This document shows positions 26,259-34,999 of a stretch of DNA of 64,000 bases, one piece after another. The notes beneath the pieces were generated by a model, which saw nothing but the letters and a program-made list of their open reading frames with translations, was not told the DNA's origin and made no database searches. Source of the DNA: Novosphingobium profundi (lineage in GTDB: Bacteria > Pseudomonadota > Alphaproteobacteria > Sphingomonadales > Sphingomonadaceae); NCBI RefSeq assembly GCF_020524485.1, contig NZ_JAIVLF010000001.1, positions 682,001 through 746,000 on the forward strand. Reading direction: 5' to 3'. Each line of letters opens with the position of its first letter. Position 1 is the stretch's first letter. The position numbers and the translations under genes are program-made.

Positions 26259-27253
26259 GCCGCGAAGACTCCGTGGCGCTGGCCGTAGGCGTAGAACAGG
26301 TCGGGCCAGGCGTGGGCGGGCGTGGCGGGATCGAGGCGCACGCCGAAGCCGTGACCGCCCTTGTCGAAGCCGTGGAATTCGCACGGGCGCTGCTGCGCGA
26401 GCATCGCCGAGTACATCGCGAGCGAATTCTGGATGGGCACGAGGCCATCGTCGCTCGCTGCGGTGAGGAAGACCGGCGGGGTGTCCGCGCCAACCCGGTT
26501 CTCGACCGAGGCGTATTTGGCATCCTTGGCGGGCGCCCCTTCGCCCAGCAGGTTGTCGCGCGACCCGGCGTGGGTGAAGGGTTCGGCCAGCGAGATGACC
26601 GGGTAGATAAGCCCGGCAAGGTCCGGGCGGGCGGAGACTTCGTCGATCGCGTCGAGCGGTGCATAGGTCTCTTCGGCAAAGCGCGTGGCGAGGCTGCCGC
26701 CCAGATGGCCGCCCGCCGAAAAGCCGAGCACGGCCAAGCGCTTCGGATCGAGCGCGAATTCGCTGGCGCGCGAGCGGATGATCCGCATGGCGCGCTGCGC
26801 GTCCTGCAAGGGCACGAGGGCGCGCTTGGCCCAGCCCTCTGCGGGAAGGCGGTAGGAGAGGATGAAGCAGGTGACGCCGCGCTGGGTCAGCCAGCGGGCC
26901 TGCTCCTCCCCCTCATTGTCCCAGGCGAGGAAGCCGTAGCCGCCGCCCGGGATCAGCAGTACCGCGGAACCATTGCGGTAGGCGGGCTGGCGCACCTCGA
27001 GCCAGGGCGTGCCGACGCCGGTCACGATGCGCTCATCGAAGCTGGGGTCCGTGCTCCCTTGCGAAACCTTGCGTTCGGGCAGGCGCGCAGGGGCCCCGGG
27101 CGCCTTCTTTGGCCAGAGCGGGATCGTCGGCCCCGAGGTGGTGATCGCCTTGGGGCCCGCGTGCGCGCTGCGGCTGCGCGCGGTGGCGGCCACGCCCAGC
27201 GCGGCGAGGCCGCCGAGCAGGGCCCGGCGCGAGGTGGCGGGGGAAGCAGTCAT
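26255..27253 (-). CDS. Alpha/beta-hydrolase esterase with Tat signal
   Basis: This 332-aa enzyme has a twin-arginine signal (SRRALLGG at 8-15) ending at SAHA, an oxyanion loop IPGGGYGF near 101-108 and nucleophile S179 in GFSAGGH. The DDGLVP acid and the KGGHGFG histidine follow. It resembles acetyl-esterases of the acetyl-xylan or BD-FAE group found in hemicellulose loci. A perfect AAGGAGGT ribosome site fixes the ATG at 27253. It is the middle gene of a GH3-esterase-SGNH operon. Xyloglucan or xylan acetyl groups are plausible substrates, not shown. Confidence 0.87.
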   Translation of the reverse strand: MTASPATSRRALLGGLAALGVAATARSRSAHAGPKAITTSGPTIPLWPKKAPGAPARLPERKVSQGSTDPSFDERIVTGVGTPWLEVRQPAYRNGSAVLLIPGGGYGFLAWDNEGEEQARWLTQRGVTCFILSYRLPAEGWAKRALVPLQDAQRAMRIIRSRASEFALDPKRLAVLGFSAGGHLGGSLATRFAEETYAPLDAIDEVSARPDLAGLIYPVISLAEPFTHAGSRDNLLGEGAPAKDAKYASVENRVGADTPPVFLTAASDDGLVPIQNSLAMYSAMLAQQRPCEFHGFDKGGHGFGVRLDPATPAHAWPDLFYAYGQRHGVFAA

Positions 27254-27267
27254 CGCGCGAGACCTCC

Positions 27268-29703
27268 TTATTCGGGGCAGACGGTTCCGGCCGGGTCGGT
27301 GGCGATGCGCATGTCCGAGATCGAGACCGCGAAGGGCGCCTTGGCCTTGAGCGCGAAGGGCTTGGTGATGCCGCCCAGGTACGTGCCATGCTGGCCGAAG
27401 CACTTGAGCGAGATCTTGAGCGAAGACCAGGTGCCCGGTTGCGCCAGCGCTTCGTCGATGCGCACTGTGCCCGAACCCAGCGAAAGCGTGACGGGGGCCG
27501 TCGGCACAGTGTCGAGGCGGTAGATCACCTCCACGTTCATGTCCGCATTGGCCTCGCGGTCGAGCTTGAGGTTGGGGCCATCGATGTTCATCTGCCCTTC
27601 GCCCGCCCAGTCGAGCCGGATCGCGCCTTCCTGGCGGTCGGCACTGTCGACGAGACGCTGCGAGACCGCGCCGTCGAGGCTCATCGTGAAGGGCTTCGCA
27701 AGAATACCATCGGCAATGTAGGTGCTCGAATTGGTCGCGCTGGCATCGATCCCGGGCTCCTCGCCGAGCGCGGGGACGTGGCCGCTCTTCGCATAGCTCA
27801 GACCATAGCCGAGCGCGAAGAGCGGGTCGTAGTCCGCATCGCCCGCGTTGAGGCGGAACTGGTCGGCGCGCTTGGGCCAGCTGAACGAGAGGGCGCCCGT
27901 GAAGTCGGTCGTACCGCCCACCAGAACGTCGGCCACACCGGCGCCTTCCGAGCCCGGATACCAGGCCGCGACAAAGGCGTCGGACTGGTTGATCTCGGGG
28001 TTTACCCAAAGCGGGCGGCCCGAAAGGAAGACCGAGACGGTCGGGATCCCGGCCGCCTTCAGCTTGGCAAGGAGCGCGAGTGCCTTCTTGTCGCCGGGCT
28101 GGAATTCGAGGCTGCGGATGTCCCCGCGAAGCTCCGCGTAGGGTTCCTCGCCGAAGACGACGATGGCGACATCGGGCTTCTGCGTGAAGCTGCCGTCGAC
28201 CGAGAGGGTGGCTGTGCCGCCGCCCGCTTCAAGCGCCTGTTCGATGCCGGCGTAGATCGAGGTTGCGCCCGGGAAATCGGCGTTGGTGTTGCCATCGCCC
28301 TGCCAGGAGAGCGTCCACCCGCCCGACTGACGGCCGATGTCGTCGGCTGCCTCGCCCGCGACGAGGACGTTGGCGCTCGACTTGATCGGGAGCACGCCTT
28401 CGTTCTTGAGGAGGACGAGGCTCTCACGCACGGCGCGCCGGGCAATCGCGCGGTGCTCGGGCGCGCCCATCACGTCCTGCCACTTGGCCTCGTAGGGGCG
28501 GGCCGTGTCGAACAGGCCCAGCTTGAACTTGATGCGCAGGATACGGCGCACGGCATCGTCGATGCGCGCCATCGGGATGGTGCCATCCTCGGCGTGCTTG
28601 AGAGTCGAGTTGAACAGGCCCTTCCAGCTGTCGGGCGCCATCGCCATGTCGAGCCCGGCGTTGAAGGTGTCGGGGCAATCGGTGTTGGTGCAGCCCGGAA
28701 TCTGGCCATGGCCGTTCCAGTCCCCCACGACGAAGCCGTCGAAGCCCATGCGGCCCTTGAGGACATCGGTGAGCAGGGCCTTGTTGCCGTGCATCTTGAT
28801 CCCGTTCCAGCTCTGGAATGAGGCCATGACGGTCATCGTGCCCGCATCAACGGCGGGCGGATAGCCTGCATCGTGGATGCGGATGAGGGTGTCCTCGTCG
28901 ACCTGGGTGTCGCCCTGGTCAATGCCCTCGGTGGTGCCGCCATCGCCCAGGAAGTGCTTGACGCTGGCCGAGACGCGGCCTGCCTGGACGGTGTTGGGGG
29001 TGCCGGGGGTACCCTGCAGGCCCTCGATCATCGGCGCGGCGTAGGCGGCGACGAGTGCGGGGTTTTCCGAATAGCCTTCGTAGGCACGGCCCCAGCGATC
29101 GTCCTGCGGCACGGCGAGCGTGGGCCCGAAGGCCCAGTGGATGCCGCTCGCGGCAGTCTCGGCGGCAGTGGCCCGGCCGATCTCGCGCATGAGTTCGGGG
29201 TCGTGCATTGCGCCAAGCCCGCTGTTGTGCGGGAAGAGCGTGGCACCCACGACATTGGAATTGCCGTGGACCGCATCGATGCCGAAGATGATGGGAATGG
29301 CGACGTGCCCCTTGCGCTTTTCCAGCGCGACCGCATCGAAGGCGTGGCTGGTGGCGATCCAGGGCTCGGCGGGTGAGCGGTCGGGCGCGCCAATCGGGGG
29401 CGAGTTGCCGCCTGCGAGGATCGATCCGAGCGGATATTCGCGCAGGTCCTCAGGCGTGATCGCGGCGGTGTCGGCCTGGATCATCTGGCCGACCTTCTCG
29501 CGCAGCGACATCTGCGCCATGAGCTTGGTGATCTTCGCCTCGATCGCGGGATCAATGAAGTCGGGGCTCTTGGCCGCGGGCCACTTTTCCGGGTGCACCG
29601 GAGTGGGCGCGGGGGCCTCGTCGCCAAGAGCAGGCTGGGCCAGCGCGAGCGCCGCGCAGGAACTGAGCGCAAACGCCTGCGCGATGCGGTTGAAACGCCT
29701 CAT
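27268..29703 (-). CDS. Glycoside hydrolase family 3 beta-glucosidase, secreted
   Basis: This 811-aa enzyme has a signal peptide of about 27 residues, a GH3 TIM-barrel and a C-terminal domain. The substrate motif KHFLGDGGTTEGIDQGDTQ and the nucleophile D328 in GFVVGDWNGHG are visible, and the region from 690 on looks like an extra beta-sandwich domain. It would release glucose from cello- or xyloglucan-derived oligosaccharides in the periplasm. The ATG at 29703 has GAGG upstream; longer in-frame starts would cross the operator. It is the first gene of its operon. Confidence 0.93.
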   Translation of the reverse strand: MRRFNRIAQAFALSSCAALALAQPALGDEAPAPTPVHPEKWPAAKSPDFIDPAIEAKITKLMAQMSLREKVGQMIQADTAAITPEDLREYPLGSILAGGNSPPIGAPDRSPAEPWIATSHAFDAVALEKRKGHVAIPIIFGIDAVHGNSNVVGATLFPHNSGLGAMHDPELMREIGRATAAETAASGIHWAFGPTLAVPQDDRWGRAYEGYSENPALVAAYAAPMIEGLQGTPGTPNTVQAGRVSASVKHFLGDGGTTEGIDQGDTQVDEDTLIRIHDAGYPPAVDAGTMTVMASFQSWNGIKMHGNKALLTDVLKGRMGFDGFVVGDWNGHGQIPGCTNTDCPDTFNAGLDMAMAPDSWKGLFNSTLKHAEDGTIPMARIDDAVRRILRIKFKLGLFDTARPYEAKWQDVMGAPEHRAIARRAVRESLVLLKNEGVLPIKSSANVLVAGEAADDIGRQSGGWTLSWQGDGNTNADFPGATSIYAGIEQALEAGGGTATLSVDGSFTQKPDVAIVVFGEEPYAELRGDIRSLEFQPGDKKALALLAKLKAAGIPTVSVFLSGRPLWVNPEINQSDAFVAAWYPGSEGAGVADVLVGGTTDFTGALSFSWPKRADQFRLNAGDADYDPLFALGYGLSYAKSGHVPALGEEPGIDASATNSSTYIADGILAKPFTMSLDGAVSQRLVDSADRQEGAIRLDWAGEGQMNIDGPNLKLDREANADMNVEVIYRLDTVPTAPVTLSLGSGTVRIDEALAQPGTWSSLKISLKCFGQHGTYLGGITKPFALKAKAPFAVSISDMRIATDPAGTVCPE

Positions 29704-29751
29704 GTCATCCTCGTCCAGAAATTCTTCGCGGGAACCGTAGGACATGCGGAA

Positions 29752-29765
29752 TGATTGCGCTACCA
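29752..29765. promoter_or_regulatory. LacI-type operator between GH3 and lacI
   Basis: TGATTGCGCTACCA is an imperfect palindrome centred on CG in the 139-bp divergent region. It lies 49-62 bases before the GH3 start and 78 bases before the LacI-family gene, so it could control both, including autoregulation. It shares the TGRTAGCGYTAYCA pattern with three other sites in the locus. Confidence 0.68.
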
Positions 29766-29842
29766 TTTTTCGCCGATGTGAAAATTTTGGCATCGCCAAG
29801 GCTACGCCTTTGCCTTTGGCGAAGTCCTGCTAAAGTCGGCTT

Positions 29843-30937
29843 ATGGCAGATAGTGAGCGCAAACGCCGGTCCCCGCGATCGCGGCAGACGGGAGCCCCAA
29901 CGATTGCAGACGTGGCCGCGATGGCGGGCGTCTCGATGATGACCGTTTCGCGCGTGATCAATGCCGAGCCCAAAGTGCGCCAGTCCACGCGCGACACCGT
30001 GAACGAGGCGATCGCCAAGCTCAACTACGCGCCCAACCGCGCCGCGCGCAGCCTGGCTGGAGCCTCCCAGATCCGCATCGGCCTGCTCTATTCCAACCCG
30101 TCCGAGGCGTTCCTTTCGGCCTTCATCGTCGGCAGCCTGGAAGAGGCAGGCCGGCTTGACGTGCAGATCGTCATCCAGAAGGTGGAAGAGGGCGAGGAAT
30201 TGGCCGCGGCGGTGGAGCGCATGGTCGCAGGCGGCGTTGATGGCGTGATCCTGCCCCCGCCGATCTGCGAATCCGAGGAAGTCCTCGGCGTTCTGCGCGA
30301 GTCCGGCATCCCGACCGTGGCCGTCGCCACGCCCAAGGAGCAGGACGGCATCGCCACGATCCTGATCGACGATGCGAGCGCGGCGCGCGAGATGACCGCG
30401 CACCTCGCCTCCCTCGGGCATGAGCGGATCGGCTTCATCCTTGGCCACCCCGATCTTGCGGCCAGCAAGGACCGCCATGAAGGCTATCTTCAGGGGTTGG
30501 CCGACGCGGGCTATGCCTATGACGAGGCGCTCGTCGCGCAGGGCTTCTTTACCTACCGCTCCGGGCTCGATGCGGCCGAGCAGCTGCTTGCGCAGGACAA
30601 CCCGCCGACCGCGATCTTCGCCAGCAATGACGACATGGCCGCTGCGGCTGTTGCGGTCGCGCATCGGCGCGGGCTCGACGTGCCCGGCGATCTCACCGTC
30701 TGCGGGTTCGACGATGTGGCCATGGCGACGACGATCTGGCCCGAACTCACCACGATCCACCAGCCCATCGCGGCGATGAGCCGTCAGGCGGTCGAGCTCC
30801 TCGCGACGTTCCTGCGCAACAAGCGCAGCGCCGAAGTGGGCGAGCAGCGCATCATGGTCGATTATGAGCTCGTGCGCCGGCAGTCCGACGCGGCCCCGCG
30901 CCGCCGTCCGGCAACGCGGGTTCCTGCCACCGTCTGA
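29843..30937 (+). CDS. LacI-family transcriptional regulator
   Basis: This 364-aa regulator has the N-terminal helix-turn-helix PTIADVAAMAGVSMMTVSRVIN (about 20-41), a hinge helix near 65-75 and a periplasmic-binding-protein-like sugar domain. It is the only LacI-type gene in the glycan region and is divergent from the GH3 operon, so it is the natural candidate to bind the four operators, with xylose or a xyloglucan fragment as inducer (inference). The ribosome site is weak. It ends six bases from the convergent epimerase gene. Confidence 0.9.
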   Translation: MADSERKRRSPRSRQTGAPTIADVAAMAGVSMMTVSRVINAEPKVRQSTRDTVNEAIAKLNYAPNRAARSLAGASQIRIGLLYSNPSEAFLSAFIVGSLEEAGRLDVQIVIQKVEEGEELAAAVERMVAGGVDGVILPPPICESEEVLGVLRESGIPTVAVATPKEQDGIATILIDDASAAREMTAHLASLGHERIGFILGHPDLAASKDRHEGYLQGLADAGYAYDEALVAQGFFTYRSGLDAAEQLLAQDNPPTAIFASNDDMAAAAVAVAHRRGLDVPGDLTVCGFDDVAMATTIWPELTTIHQPIAAMSRQAVELLATFLRNKRSAEVGEQRIMVDYELVRRQSDAAPRRRPATRVPATV

Positions 30938-30943
30938 GCCCTC

Positions 30944-31777
30944 TCAGGCCGAGCGGATCGTCATTTCAAGCGTGCGCGTGGCGCCGGGTTCCAGCGGGGC
31001 GGGCGCGTCGCGGTTGACCGCATCGGGCATGGTCGTTTGCGGTTCGGCGCAGAAGAAGTCGGCGCCTTGCGGCACGAAGAGGTGGAGGTAGGGCGTGCCC
31101 GCACTTTCGAGCACGAGGTCGCCGTCGCGGCGCGCGATGCGCACGGCGCCGTTCCATCCGGTGTAGCAGTTGTCGATAAGGTGCGGCAGGTCGAGCGGAG
31201 CGGGCGTGCTCCAGTCCCCAAGGGCATCGGGGGCGGTGTGCTCGGTCGGGAGCATCTCGGCATCGCCCAGCCACAGGCCCTTGGCCGCAAAGGAAATTGC
31301 GGTGACGTCCGCGCGCGCAAACCAGGGGTGGAAGCCCAGGCTCGCAGGCATCGCGCGTGTGTCGGTGTTGGTGATCTGGAGGCGCGCGGTAAGCCCTTGC
31401 GCGCTCAGGTGCAGCGTCTGGGTCAGCGCGAAGGACCAGGGCCAGTCCATATTGGCTTTATGCGCGTGGACCAGCGTGACCGTGTCCTCCCGGCTGTCGC
31501 GCACCATCCATTCGCCCAGCCAGGAAGTGCCGTGGATCGGGTGGGCGATGGCCGGATGGTTGGGGGTGAGCGAGAAGGTCTCGCCTCCCCAGTCAAAACG
31601 CCCGTGCGCGATCCGGTTGGCGTAGGGCGCGAGGGGAAAGCAGGCGCTTTCCAGAGAGTCTTCGCTGCCCTCGGGCATGGGGCGCAGGATGTCCGCGCCC
31701 CGCCGGGTCAGCGTGCGGATCAGGCCGCCCGCTGACGGATCGAGCGTGAGGGCCCAGTCGCCCGAGGCCAAGCGCAT
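30944..31777 (-). CDS. Aldose 1-epimerase
   Basis: This 277-aa enzyme of the GalM-like superfamily interconverts the alpha and beta anomers of aldoses. It has SACFPLAPYANRIAHGRF, HPIHGTSWLGEW and LGFHPWF, where the histidines and an Asp/Glu near the C-terminal half serve catalysis. No signal peptide is present. The ATG lies two bases after the sugar transporter stop, so it is the last gene of the xylose operon and would prepare imported xylose for the dehydrogenase. Confidence 0.9.
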   Translation of the reverse strand: MRLASGDWALTLDPSAGGLIRTLTRRGADILRPMPEGSEDSLESACFPLAPYANRIAHGRFDWGGETFSLTPNHPAIAHPIHGTSWLGEWMVRDSREDTVTLVHAHKANMDWPWSFALTQTLHLSAQGLTARLQITNTDTRAMPASLGFHPWFARADVTAISFAAKGLWLGDAEMLPTEHTAPDALGDWSTPAPLDLPHLIDNCYTGWNGAVRIARRDGDLVLESAGTPYLHLFVPQGADFFCAEPQTTMPDAVNRDAPAPLEPGATRTLEMTIRSA

Positions 31778-31779
31778 CC

Positions 31780-33177
31780 TTACATGTCCTCGAGTTCGCG
31801 GCCGCGCGTCTCGATCACCGTGGCGCGCACGAAGAAGAACGAGACGAGGGCGGCCAGCGCATAGAGCACGTACGTCACCGAGAGGCCGGGGGTCGTGGCC
31901 AGCGTCGGGAAGCTGACCGAGATCACCGCATTCGCGATCCACTGCGCGAAGCCGGCCACGGCGAGCGCCGAGCCGCGGATCTGGTTGGGGAACATCTCGC
32001 CCAGCATCACCCACATGACAGGGCCCCAGCTGACGTTGAAGAAGACGACATAGGCGTTGGCCGAGATCAGCGCGATGAGGCCTGCGTTGCCCGGCAGGCT
32101 CACGGCTCCGTCCGCGCCGGTGACGGCAGTCGAGAAGGCCCAGGCGACCACGCCCAGCGTTACGGTCATGCCCGCCGAGCCGATCAGCAGCAGGGGCTTG
32201 CGCCCGATGCGGTCAATGAAGGCGATGGCGATGAGGCACGCGCCGATCGAAAGCGCACCCGAGATGATGTTGATCTGGAGCGCGGAGTCTTCGGTGAAGC
32301 CGACTGCCTGCCACAGCGTGGCGCCATAGTAGAAGACGACGTTGATGCCCACGAGCTGCTGGAACACGGCGATGCCGATGCCCACCCACAGGATCGGGCG
32401 GATCTTGCCGGTGGCCTTGTCGACGAGGTCGGAGAGCTTGGGCTGGTGATGGTCGGCGGCGAGCGAGGCCTCGATCTCGGCGACCTTGCGCTGCGCGGTG
32501 GCGGCGCCGAAGAGGCGGGTCAGCACCTCGCGGGCTTCCTCGATGCGCCCTTGCGCGACAAGGTAGCGCGGGCTCTCGGGGATGCCCAGGAGCGCGAGGA
32601 AGTAGATCAGGGCCGGGATCGCCTGGAGCCAGAACATCCAGCGCCATGCCGGAAAGTCCAGCCAGAGCGTCGCGGTCGAACCACCGGCCCAGCGCGCCAG
32701 CACGAAGTTGGCCAAGAAGGCGCCGGTAAGGCCGGTGATGATCATCACCTGCTGCACGCTGGAGAGGCGTCCGCGCACTTCGGCGGGCGTCATTTCGGAG
32801 ATATAGACCGGCGAGGTGACGCTGGCTGCGCCGACCCCGAGCCCGCCGATGATGCGCGCGATGATGAAGATGGCCGAGGAACCTGCCGCGCCCGCGAGAA
32901 GGGCGGAGACGAGGAAGAGGACGGCGGCCAGCATCATCGTGCCGCGCCGCCCGATCCGGTCGGACAGGCGGCCTGCGATGAAGGCGCCGAACGAGGAGCC
33001 GACAAGGATCGCGCCGACATTGATGCCGATGCCCAGGCTGCCGAGGTCAAAGGCCGCCTCAAGCCCGTTCTGCGTCCCGTTGATGACGCCCGAATCGTAG
33101 CCGAACATGAACCCGCCGATGGTTGCCACGGCGACGACGAGCGCCACCAGGCGGGTGTTGATTTCAACCCTGTCCAT
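31780..33177 (-). CDS. MFS sugar porter, probable xylose transporter
   Basis: This 465-aa transporter of the major facilitator sugar porter family has about twelve membrane helices. Signatures are GYDSGVINGTQ in helix 1, GRLSDRIGRR between helices 2 and 3, PESPRYLV, and DRIGRKPLLL in the second half. The start at 33177 has AAAGGAT upstream. Its place between xylC and the aldose epimerase suggests pentose uptake across the inner membrane; specificity is inference. Confidence 0.92.
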   Translation of the reverse strand: MDRVEINTRLVALVVAVATIGGFMFGYDSGVINGTQNGLEAAFDLGSLGIGINVGAILVGSSFGAFIAGRLSDRIGRRGTMMLAAVLFLVSALLAGAAGSSAIFIIARIIGGLGVGAASVTSPVYISEMTPAEVRGRLSSVQQVMIITGLTGAFLANFVLARWAGGSTATLWLDFPAWRWMFWLQAIPALIYFLALLGIPESPRYLVAQGRIEEAREVLTRLFGAATAQRKVAEIEASLAADHHQPKLSDLVDKATGKIRPILWVGIGIAVFQQLVGINVVFYYGATLWQAVGFTEDSALQINIISGALSIGACLIAIAFIDRIGRKPLLLIGSAGMTVTLGVVAWAFSTAVTGADGAVSLPGNAGLIALISANAYVVFFNVSWGPVMWVMLGEMFPNQIRGSALAVAGFAQWIANAVISVSFPTLATTPGLSVTYVLYALAALVSFFFVRATVIETRGRELEDM

Positions 33178-33241
33178 TCCAGTAATCCTTTCCCAACGGG
33201 CCGCCGCACGTCTTGGGGGCAGCGTGCGGCCCGCGCTCAAA

Positions 33242-34114
33242 TCAGGTGTTGGCGCTGCGTGGCGCGCCTGCGGGTACATCGACCCGGAAGGTGAAGAGAT
33301 CGCCCGCCTGCGGCTGCGCGGCCAGTTCGGCCTCGTTCAGGCCCTGGCGCGCGGTCGTGGCGTAGGCGGTCCGACCGTCCGGGCCGCCCAGCGTGATCTT
33401 GGTGACGTTGCTGACCGGGAAGCGAACCTCGTGGGTCAGGGTGCCATCGGGCGCGAAGCGGCGCGCGGCGCCCCCGCCGAAGAAGCCCTGCCAGATGCCG
33501 CCCTCTGCATCGCAGATCGCGCCGTCGGGATGCCCCCAGTCGTCGCGATCGGGCGTGGTGAAGTCGAGGAAGAGCTCGCCTTCACCCGCCGTGCCGTCGG
33601 CCTGGATGGCGTGGCGGAAAACCCGGCGCCCGATGGTGTCGACGTGGTAGAGCCAATTGCCGCACGGCGAAATCGCCGGGCCATTGGTGATGGTGATCGC
33701 CGGGATCGCGCTCTCGCGCACTTCGCCCTTGTCGAGGACGAAGACAACACCGGTTTCGCTCTCTTCCAGATTGTCCATCGAGCCGAACCACACGCGGCCC
33801 TGGGCATCAATGGCGGCATCGTTCAGACGGTTGTCGGGCAGGTCGGTGTGGACCTGCGCAATCCGGGTGAGGGTGCCGCTCTCGGGATCGAGGCGGTGCG
33901 GGCCCGACTGGAGGCCGACGATGAGGTCGCCGTGCGCGCTCGGCAGGACCCAGCCCACGTGCTCGGGCGTGGCCCAGCGGGTGAGCGCGTGGGTCTCGGG
34001 ATCGACCTTGAAGACGGTGTTGCCCTTGATGTCGACGAACCACAGCGCGCCGTCGATCCAGCAGGGGCCTTCGCCAAGGTGCGCGCCGACTTTCAGGAAA
34101 TGGTCTGCCTGCAT
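33242..34114 (-). CDS. xylC: SMP-30-family sugar lactonase, probable xylonolactonase
   Basis: This 290-aa six-bladed beta-propeller lactonase of the SMP-30/gluconolactonase family has metal-site residues in LGEGPCW (Glu), ITNGPAIS (Asn) and HPDGAICD (Asp). Located after xylB, it probably hydrolyses xylono-lactone in the Weimberg route, as XylC does in Caulobacter. The start at 34114 follows a weak GAGAG; an upstream in-frame start at 34207 would overlap xylB. Confidence 0.85.
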   Translation of the reverse strand: MQADHFLKVGAHLGEGPCWIDGALWFVDIKGNTVFKVDPETHALTRWATPEHVGWVLPSAHGDLIVGLQSGPHRLDPESGTLTRIAQVHTDLPDNRLNDAAIDAQGRVWFGSMDNLEESETGVVFVLDKGEVRESAIPAITITNGPAISPCGNWLYHVDTIGRRVFRHAIQADGTAGEGELFLDFTTPDRDDWGHPDGAICDAEGGIWQGFFGGGAARRFAPDGTLTHEVRFPVSNVTKITLGGPDGRTAYATTARQGLNEAELAAQPQAGDLFTFRVDVPAGAPRSANT

Positions 34115-34164
34115 CGCTCTCACTCTCTCGTCCTTGTGTTCTTTATAGGCTCGAAGGGACCGGA

Positions 34165-34950
34165 TCAGCGCCAGCCGGCGTCGATCCAGTAATCGTGGCC
34201 GGTACACATACGGGCCCCGTGCGAGCTAAGAAAGAGGACAAGTGCGGCGACGTCGTCGGGCATGATGCGGCCCGAAAGGCATTGCGCGGCAACGATTTCC
34301 GCTTCGCCTTCGGGGCTGTACCACTTTTCCTGGCGCGGCGTTTTCACGTTGCCCGGGACCACCGTGTTGACGCGGATGTTGTCGCGGCCAAGGTCGCGCG
34401 CGAGGCTGCGGGTCATGCCCGAGATCGCGGCCTTGGCAGTCTGGTAGAGAACGAGGTCGGGCAGGCCCAGGTGCCAGGAGATCGAACCGAAATTGATGAT
34501 CGCACCGCCACCGGCGGCCTTCATCGCGGGGATGACGGCCTGGGCGGCGAAGAACTGGTGGCGCAGGTTCACGTTCATGCGCTCTTCCCAGAACGCCGGC
34601 GTGACGTCGGCGACAGCGTGGCGATCATCGTTCGCGGCGTTGTTGACGAGCACGTCGACGCCGCCAAGCTGCGCGACCAGATCTGCCATCGTTGCCTGCA
34701 CCGCGCCGATGTCGGTGAGGTCGAGGTGGTGGTAGATCGGCGCGTGGCGCGCATCTTGCGCCAGCTCGCGTGCCAACGCGTTACCGGCCTCGTCCTGGAT
34801 ATCGACGAAAGCGACCTGCGCCCCTTGCGCCACGAACGCCTTGACCAGGCCCTCGCCGATGCCGCTCGCGCCGCCCGAGACGATGACCTTCGCGTCCTGG
34901 AGTTCGGGATAGATAGCGCTCACGCCATCGGTGGAAGCCTTGCTCAGCAT
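34165..34950 (-). CDS. xylB: Short-chain D-xylose dehydrogenase
   Basis: This 261-aa SDR oxidoreductase has the NAD motif GGASGIGEG near 26-34, the NNAANDD segment and the active-site Ser/YxxxK (YQTAK). The sequence follows the Caulobacter crescentus XylB pattern closely from memory, including DVLVNNA, INFGSISWHLGL, VVPGNVKT and the C-terminal TGHDYWIDAGWR. The reaction is NAD-dependent oxidation of D-xylose to xylonolactone. The start at ATG 34950 is preferred to an in-frame GTG at 34968. Confidence 0.9.
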   Translation of the reverse strand: MLSKASTDGVSAIYPELQDAKVIVSGGASGIGEGLVKAFVAQGAQVAFVDIQDEAGNALARELAQDARHAPIYHHLDLTDIGAVQATMADLVAQLGGVDVLVNNAANDDRHAVADVTPAFWEERMNVNLRHQFFAAQAVIPAMKAAGGGAIINFGSISWHLGLPDLVLYQTAKAAISGMTRSLARDLGRDNIRVNTVVPGNVKTPRQEKWYSPEGEAEIVAAQCLSGRIMPDDVAALVLFLSSHGARMCTGHDYWIDAGWR

Positions 34951-34999
34951 CGTGTCCTGCTCGCCCACGTCTATTCTCGTTCTTTTGCTTGGATGGTTT